From Nothopassalora personata (taxonomy: Eukaryota > Ascomycota > Dothideomycetes > Mycosphaerellales > Mycosphaerellaceae): a stretch of DNA of 64,000 nucleotides. The translations under genes and the position numbers were made by a program. The stretch spans positions 2,480,001-2,544,000 of the forward strand of contig CM066292.1 in the NCBI GenBank assembly GCA_033816765.1, in the 5' to 3' direction. The notes under the pieces are model-generated. The model was given only the letters and a program-made list of their open reading frames with translations, was not told where the DNA came from and did not search any database. Below, piece by piece: positions 58,265 to 64,000 of the stretch; positions within the stretch are counted from its first letter, which is position 1; each line of letters opens with the position of its first letter.

Positions 58265-58521
58265 GTAATTACTATTACTCTTACTATTACTCTATTTTTC
58301 CCAACACTGATAGACACCACAAAGTTTTGTGCCCAGAAAATCGGCGGCCATTTTGCACTTCCGCTAGATCCCGGCTGGTATCAGCCAATTGACTTCATAT
58401 GTGTTGGCTCGGGCATCGGGAGGTTGCTGAATTGCCTAACGGCCTGGTGTTCGATTGTTTCCATAACCTTTGCCACTCTACAAGATGCTATCTACACAAG
58501 TCTGTCGTGTCCTGACATACC

Positions 58522-61500
58522 TTACTCGTCGATTACACTCGCAAACTTCTCCTGCATCTTCTGCAGAATCTCTTCATACTTCTTCGTGACCTTCTCCTCG
58601 CCATCTGTTGGCAACTCGAATTTCATGCTCGTGAGTTCGTTCTTGATTTCGTTCGTTGCCTCCCTGACCTTAGCCCAGTTGTGTCCTTGGCTGATGGCCT
58701 TTTGTGCCTCGTCGTGGTAGGACATCATGTTCTTCATCATCCATGAGGTCTTCCAAAGTGGGCAGAACTGATCGTAGTCTGAGTAACCATTTTGCTGCAG
58801 GAAATCTTCCTTGATCAATGTGGCAACGTCGAGTGTAATTTTGTCCGAGTCACCCAGAGCAGACTTGCCGACAAGCTGCACGACCTGGTCGAGTTCTTCC
58901 GAAGCTGATAGCAGCTCACGGATGCGGTTGGCATATTGTGGGAACTCTGGGTTGTTCTCGGAGTAGTACTTCTGGAGCGTAGTGGTGTACTTCGAGTATG
59001 AGGCGGAAGTGTTGATCGACGGGAAATGCTTTCGCTGGGCCAGCTTCTTGTCGAGACCCCAGAACACTTGTACGATCCCGAGTGTGGACGAAGTGACGGG
59101 ATCCGAGAAGTCACCACCTGGTGGTGACACAGCTCCGACAATGCTGATAGAACCCTTGCGGTCTGGTGATCCCAGGGCGACGACCTTACCGGCACGTTCG
59201 TAGAAAGACGCGAGCTTGGCACCAAGGTAGGCTGGGAAACCTTGATCTGCAGGCATCTCTCCGAGACGACCAGAAATCTCACGAAGCGCCTCAGCCCAGC
59301 GAGATGTAGAGTCAGCCATCATGGCGACGTTCTTGCCCTGATCACGGAAGTACTCGGAAATTGTGATTCCAGTGTAGATGGAGGCCTCACGGGCGGCCAC
59401 AGGCATGTTGGAGGTGTTGGCAATGAGACATGTGCGCTTCATGATAGGTTCTCTGCGGCCGTCGAATTCGATAGTGAGCTAGGCACGTTGTTAGCTTGGA
59501 CCGAATACAAATAGTGGAGACTCATACCTCTGGAAAGTCCATCAACACTTCAGCCATTTCGTTCCCTCGCTCTCCGCAGTTATGGACGACCATATTGTTT
59601 GCCAACAGGAACTGGTGATCAGAATCATCCTCAAGGGTGATGCCGTAGTAGGAATCCACGCCGAGCTTGTTGACATCAAAATAAACCTTCTGTGGCTCGC
59701 GAACCACAGAAGCGGGAACGGCAGCCGTCTTACGGGCAAGGGCGCATTTGCTCAAGACAGACTCGAGCACTCCGTTGCCGGGAGTTCCGGAGATGTAGAC
59801 GGCGTAGGAGGTCTTATGGGCCACGCCCAAAACAACCTTAGCCTGCTCAACGCAGACCGAGGCACGAAGTCCCAAGGAGCGGGACAGCTTGATCAGACCA
59901 TGGCATACAGTGGTATAGATGGTCTTGACAGTTGCGCTCAGCTCCTGCTGGTTGACGAATCCATTAGACTCTATCAAGCCCGCCAAGAAGTATTCACGAA
60001 CTTCGAATGGCTCAACGGAGATCCAGTCCGGGACGATCTTGCGTTCGTCGGCAGTGCCGCGTACACCCGAGAGCAGTACCATTTCCCAGAAGACATTGCC
60101 AGTGTTTAAGGCCTGATGCTTTCCTGCGGGAGCATCTGGGTCAAAGCCCAAGGGTCGCAGTTGGACTGACATGTCGCCAATTCCGGTGAAGTCTTCCCTT
60201 GTGACCTTGGTAATGTTTGCTGACAAGGTCCCCAAAGGCTGGCGAGATGTCCCAGAGGGTCCCGTAGTGCGAGAGTATAGGTACTTCTTGTACTCGCGTG
60301 TAGTCACCCCCAGCCCAAAGAATGATCCGAAGGTATTGATTTGCTCCACGATAGCTGTGTCGCGAGGATCGACGGAGAAGCTGGACTGGTCATACAGCCC
60401 ATCACCCACCCAGAACCCCAGGAGGTAGGCCATCTTCCCAGCGTGGGAGGCATTGGCACCAGACCGCTCGAGCATTGAGCCGAGCCCATTAGCCTCGAGG
60501 AGGACAGGACTGAAGGTCTGCTGGGAGGCCTTGCGAACATGCGTGCTAAGCAGTGAGTAGTCCTGAGCCTGGAGCGTCCACTCGAAAGGACCGGCGGGAA
60601 TCGTGTCCTTGAACCTCGCAGCACTGGCGTGCGCATGTTTAGCACCGCCATGAGTAATATGGTCCCAGCTACGAGTGCATAGCTTGAGTATGCGGACAGA
60701 GCGAGATCGTGGCTGGGATGGGACCTGCACTGTGGCCCACTTGAAGTAAGTCACCGAGGTCTGAAGCTTCCCGCGGATCATATTATCCGTTTGACGGATA
60801 TGCTGCGGTGTGGTCAGAACCAGGAGGTGGGACGCATTGCACGTGAACGAAACCTCACTAATGGTTTCGTTTCTGTGCTGAGTCTTGACGGCGACCTCGT
60901 ACATGGTCTCCTGTCCCGACGGAAGGCCCACGACCTTGCGCGGCGTCCCATCCTTGCCCATGACTTCATCATCAACGGCAATGTTCTCTACCGCTCGGGA
61001 ACCTCCATCGGCCATCATGACCATGGTCCCTGCGGAGAAACAGCCCACGTAAACAATCAAGTCACTGTTCGAGAACTTTGACACGGACTGAGAGATAACA
61101 GTCTTGCCGCACCCGAAAGCGCCAGGAATGCAGACAGTACCACCCTGCACACCAGGGAAGAGAGCGTCAAGCACACGCTGGCCGACGATGAATGGATCAC
61201 CAGAGCTGAGCTTGTCGGTGGTAGGTCGTGGTACACGAACAGGCCACTGGTGCATCATGGTGTATTTGGTCTTCTTGCCTTCAAACTCAACCTCCAACAA
61301 CTCGGTATCAACGGTGTACTCGCCAGCCTTTGGATACTCGGTGATTGTACCTCTGGCGCGTGGCGGTAGCAGTATCTTGTGGTCACTTAGCAAGCTGTTC
61401 TCCTCTACGCTTCCAAAGATGTCGCCACCGGTGATGTGGTCACCCTTCTTGAACTTGTCGCTGGGGGTGAACTTCCACTTCCTCTTGCGGTCGAGTGCTG

Positions 61501-61867
61501 GCACAGCGATACCTCTTGGGATGTAGATGCTGCTGGAGACATCGCTGATGCCCTTGAGTGGACGTTGGATACCATCGTAGATAGTCTCCATCAAGCCAGG
61601 TCCAAGCTCGACCGAGAGCGGCTTGCCAGTGCGGTAGACTGGGTCGCCGACGGTCACACCAGCCGTCTCCTCGTAGACTTGAATGGTAGCCTTGTCGGCG
61701 TCGATACGGATGACTTCTCCAATGAGCTGGTCTGCGCCGACCTTGCACAGTTCGTACATGGCGCATCCTGTCATGTGTTCGGCGACGATGACGGGACCAG
61801 ACACGGAGAAGATGGAGCCCTGCTGCGACTCGTCATCGCCATTCTGCTTCTGCTGCTTGGGAGGCAT
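58522..61867 (-). CDS. vma1: V-type ATPase catalytic subunit A, with in-frame intein; two exons
   Basis: Exon 1 is 61867-59528 and exon 2 is 59478-58522. The intron (59527-59479, 49 nt) has GTATGA, branch GCTAAC and CTAG. Start MPPKQQKQ at 61867 fits other fungal subunits; the frame is open to an ATG at 62275, but that extension is low complexity. After removal of the intein the protein is about 610 residues, near the usual 617. It hydrolyses ATP in the V1 sector to drive proton pumping into vacuoles. P-loop GAFGCGKT (249-256), the intein site YVG/CGERGNE, and [17 protein letters not shown] are typical. The intein splits the codon run right after the P-loop region. Confidence 0.95.
59479..59527 (-). 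other. Spliceosomal intron of vma1
   Basis: 49 nt between DFPE and LTIEFDG: donor GTATGA at 59527, branch GCTAAC, acceptor CTAG at 59479. Joining the exons restores the conserved subunit A sequence. Confidence 0.92.
59579..61042 (-). other. VMA intein (488 residues) with a LAGLIDADG homing endonuclease domain
   Basis: Inserted at the same point as the yeast VMA intein (YVG before, CGERGNE after). Splicing residues are present: Cys1 (CFSAGT), block B TCNASH with H72, block [10 protein letters not shown] (462-470), block G ending VVHN with H487-N488, and Cys+1. The endonuclease domain has motif 1 LLGFWVGDG (D214 present) and motif 2 LAGLIESNG (353-361), where the eighth residue is N360 instead of the catalytic Asp. 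So self-splicing is expected, and DNA cleavage is probably lost. Slightly longer than the 454-residue yeast VDE. The intein is required to leave for the ATPase to work, so purifying selection should keep the splicing part. Confidence 0.93.
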
Positions 61868-62492
61868 TGTGGCAGTGGGTGGTGGTGGTGGTGTTGTTGT
61901 TGTTGTTGTTTCTGGCGCTGCTTCGTCTCTTCGGAGCTCTTCCGCTGCCTGCTGCTCAATGGAATGCAGGCCCGCGTCTTCCTCTATTGACGCAACCTCA
62001 ACGGTATGTATTAGAGATGGGAGCGGACTTGGTGGCAGCTCTGGGCTTTCGGGAAGTGCTACTGCAGCTTCAACTGGTGGGAAGGGGCGCGGGTTGATGT
62101 CGCTGAGGAGGTTGCTGTGCGGATGGTGCTCGCTGGAGCTGGAGCTAGTCGTGGGTCGGGACTTGGTGGGATCGGTCTGCTGGCTGGCGACGAGATCGAG
62201 AAAGGATGGGCGAGCTCTCAGCAAAGGTGTTCTGGGTCTCAAGCCTAGCATGCATGCACCTTGCAGCGCCGCCAATGTATGATGCGTATCACGGGTAGTG
62301 TAGGCACCTCAGTGTCCAGGGGAGAGCTGCTGCTGCTGCAGTTCTAGTGCTAGTTCTAGCTAGGAAGCCAACAAGCGATCCTGGCAACATTGCTTGGCTG
62401 CGGATGATGCAGCTTCACCACAGGGAGCGTCATCACAATAGCAGACTGCGACCATTGTGGCAGTAACCTGACTAGCTATTGGGCAATGCTTC
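61868..62492. other. vma1 5' region
   Basis: Contains the in-frame extension upstream of ATG 61867 (Thr/Pro and Ser runs, poly-CAG/CTG like tracts), probably 5' UTR and promoter. A CTGCTGCTGCTGCAG tract lies near 62325. No separate gene seen. Confidence 0.5.
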
Positions 62493-62693
62493 ATGCCCAG
62501 CTACTTTAAACTCAAATTGCCCGGAGTGGACGTCTTGGTAGACAACATGATCCGGCCCGCTGGGCAGGGCTCAACAGCTGATGAATACGCCGCTCGTGAG
62601 CAAAGAAGGCAAGAAGAGATAGCCGCTCGTGAGCGCATGCCAGGGATCGTGAGATCCACAGCTACCAATGGCCCCAATCGTGGTGCGCATTGA
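62493..62693 (+). CDS. Small hypothetical protein
   Basis: 66 residues. It begins MPSYFKLKLPGVDVL, then a Gly/Ser turn and a charged helix (DEYAAREQRRQEEIAARER). The first part looks protein-like and the helix is amphipathic, but there is no family I recognise. It stands alone, divergent from vma1 with about 625 bp between their start codons. It may be a real small gene or one exon of a larger one. Confidence 0.4.
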   Translation: MPSYFKLKLPGVDVLVDNMIRPAGQGSTADEYAAREQRRQEEIAARERMPGIVRSTATNGPNRGAH

Positions 62694-63339
62694 GAACTCA
62701 CTCATTCTGTAGAGGCCTGACATCAGGCTCCGTGCGCAGGCCACAAACAGGAACATCTGCAGAGTGTCGATACATCGGTTCCCACCTGTAGGCCATACGA
62801 GTTGAAATCATGCACAGGCAACAATACTTCAAGACGGTCGCTCTGCTATTGTTGGAGCCACTATCATGGTGTCCAGCTTTTACTGTAGGTGCTAGCCCCT
62901 TCATTGTTTTGTGATGCTGCAGAAGTCGCTTCCTAGTCTTACACAATGTCTAGCCTCCCAGAACAAGACTCAGACAGGTCATGAATTTGGTACTCACAGA
63001 CGTGCACATATACCTGCGACGAATTTCTTAGCAAACTCACCACCTCATTCCAACTTACAATTTTCTGCCATTTCCCGGTGCTGGCACCGACATTTTCATC
63101 TTTACATAATATCTTTCCCTTCCGAACCCACCGCAACGCAGGCACGTTCATCAAACCCGCATTCACATCTTCAAGACTTCGAACATTCCCTACGCTGCGA
63201 CACATTTTGACAAACGACACTGGTGCAGGCACCAACATATTGATCTCCTTCCATCCTACCACCACTTTCGACCTGTCCCCAACCTAGCTACGTTGTCCAG
63301 GTCGTTCTATCAAACCAAGCCAACCACCCAACAACCACA
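62694..63339. other. Intergenic region
   Basis: Only short overlapping frames (up to 108 codons on minus, 62939-63265) without protein-like features. The last 100 bases are CA- and CT-rich, like a fungal promoter/leader, and lead into ATG 63340. No RNA gene seen. Confidence 0.5.
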
Positions 63340-64000
63340 ATGAATCGCAGAAACGTCTCTGCCCCATCGCAATGGGTCCACAACCACTCGCCCGCTACGT
63401 ACTCTCCCGCCGACTCCAACAGATTCCTCGCACAGCATGCGGAACTCTGGGAGGAGTGGCCAGGGACAGATCACGAGGCACGCCAACGCAGAGCCAGGGG
63501 AGCGGCTCAGTGCTTGTGGACTCCCGGAACTCCGCCTCACACATGGACCTGCACTGCCATCATGGTCAGCATGTATGCCACAGATGATTCGAAGACCCAC
63601 AAAGACCCCTGGACTAGGAACACTCCAATGCGGCAAAGACAACGCTTCACCTACCCGCGCAAAGCAGCTACACTAGGCCCAGAGAGCGATCGTGAGGACG
63701 ACGACGCCACCGACAGCCCCATCCCAACTAGATCGACTAGTACGACTCCTGCTCCCGACAAATCTGCTCCCAGCAACGACGACACTCACCTGCAGATCCC
63801 CAACCAGCTTCTGACTCCAGCCTCCTCGCCAGCAAAGCAACGCCCCTCAGACTACAGCCCCGACACACTTGAGTACATGGTCTCCACGGACTTGCAAGCA
63901 CGAGACGTGGCGAGAAAGATGGCTCACGACTTGCAGGCACCTATCGAACAAGGACGCGCCGAACTGAACAGGACTCCTCCCCAGTATCCGGGCAGGAGGA
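63340..64000 (+). CDS. Hypothetical protein, partial (continues beyond window)
   Basis: Open from ATG 63340 (context CACAATGAA) to the last base, 220 codons with no stop. The N-terminal part is Trp/His rich (SQWVHNHSPATYS, ELWEEWPGTDHEARQRRARG). An acidic segment (DREDDDATDSP, about 119-129) leads to a Ser/Thr/Pro-rich disordered region. A helical stretch (EYMVSTDLQARDVARKM) begins near 185. I recognise no domain. The long CA-rich leader and normal codon use suggest a real host gene. Introns inside the visible part are not obvious. Confidence 0.65.
   Translation, partial: MNRRNVSAPSQWVHNHSPATYSPADSNRFLAQHAELWEEWPGTDHEARQRRARGAAQCLWTPGTPPHTWTCTAIMVSMYATDDSKTHKDPWTRNTPMRQRQRFTYPRKAATLGPESDREDDDATDSPIPTRSTSTTPAPDKSAPSNDDTHLQIPNQLLTPASSPAKQRPSDYSPDTLEYMVSTDLQARDVARKMAHDLQAPIEQGRAELNRTPPQYPGRR

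Larger units (their letters stand above)
57398..58307. repeat. AT-rich GTAATAGT repeat block with inverted ends (hAT-like MITE or minisatellite)
   Basis: Begins CAGTGTTGGGAGTAG and ends in the inverse, CCCAACACTG, an 11-bp inverted repeat that recalls hAT-type ends (CAGTG). The interior is nearly all permutations of TAGTAA/TTACTA. It includes nine tandem copies of a 20-bp unit (CTATTAGTAAGTAGTAATTA) at 57881-58058. The second solo LTR is inserted right after these. No 8-bp target duplication could be seen. Confidence 0.65.

Noticed and set aside
60791..61990. Plus-strand ORFs opposite vma1 (60791-61081, 61436-61990 and others)
   Set aside because: Mirror frames of a conserved gene and its intein; no start context, no domain.
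61868..62275. N-terminal 136-residue extension of vma1 from ATG 62275
   Set aside because: Low-complexity Ser/Pro/Thr sequence. Homologous subunits start at the MPPKQ position, and a mitochondrial-type extension would not suit a V1 subunit.
62939..63265. 108-codon minus-strand ORF upstream of the partial CDS
   Set aside because: It lies in the presumed promoter of the 63340 gene, with no domain and overlapping plus-strand frames of similar length.

Overview
The window looks like a filamentous ascomycete (Pezizomycotina, possibly a Dothideomycete; class is a guess). Two observations support this. Long stretches are depleted of CpA/TpG and full of TAG/TAA stops, which is the footprint of repeat-induced point mutation (RIP). 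The host genes have short introns with TACTAAC/GCTAAC branch sites. About 54.7 kb is nested transposons. The last 9 kb is a small island of ordinary genes.

Nest 1 (1-20604). A RIP-ruined Ty3/gypsy element (Gy1) is split by a RIP-ruined Ty1/copia element (Copia-1, 3149-11221), which holds a clean non-autonomous LTR element (NA-1, 6968-9421). Gy1 is split again by a clean chromodomain gypsy element (E, 11876-19170). 20605-25075 holds older RIPed minus-strand gypsy debris, and 25076-25750 is an unRIPed insert of unknown type.

Nest 2 (25770-54757). An old minus-strand copia (Copia-2) was split by a RIPed gypsy (Gy2, 26529-53277, TSD TTTAG). Gy2 later received three clean insertions: NA-2 (26581-32567, minus, TSD AACAT), itself carrying a two-gene Tc1/mariner-like transposon (26729-30224); gypsy C (36727-43742, TSD GACTT); and gypsy D (43996-51135, TSD ACTAA). 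All boundaries come from matching LTRs and target-site duplications read by eye. Old layers are RIPed and young layers are not, so RIP seems weak or absent recently.

The most interesting signal is in the gypsy group. Gy1, C, NA-1 and NA-2 each carry a gene on the opposite strand between gag/pol and the 3' LTR. It encodes a basic N-terminus, a Cys pattern matching or close to a fungal Zn2Cys6 cluster, and a coiled coil. The gene behaves like an exchangeable cassette. Gy2 carries a different antisense gene with several intron-like segments. C and Gy1 also hold a tRNA-like Pol III module between pol and this gene, in the same antisense direction. Every clean gypsy element plus Gy2 has a primer-binding site complementary to its own predicted transcript start (Tf1-type self-priming), with covariation. 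C, D, E and Gy1 share a -1 frameshift layout at the gag/pol overlap.

Gene island (54760-64000): a zinc alcohol dehydrogenase, a convergent nucleoside 2-deoxyribosyltransferase-like gene, a hAT-like or minisatellite repeat block, the V-ATPase subunit A gene vma1 interrupted by a 488-residue intein whose second endonuclease motif has lost its catalytic Asp, a small hypothetical ORF, and a partial unknown CDS running off the right end.
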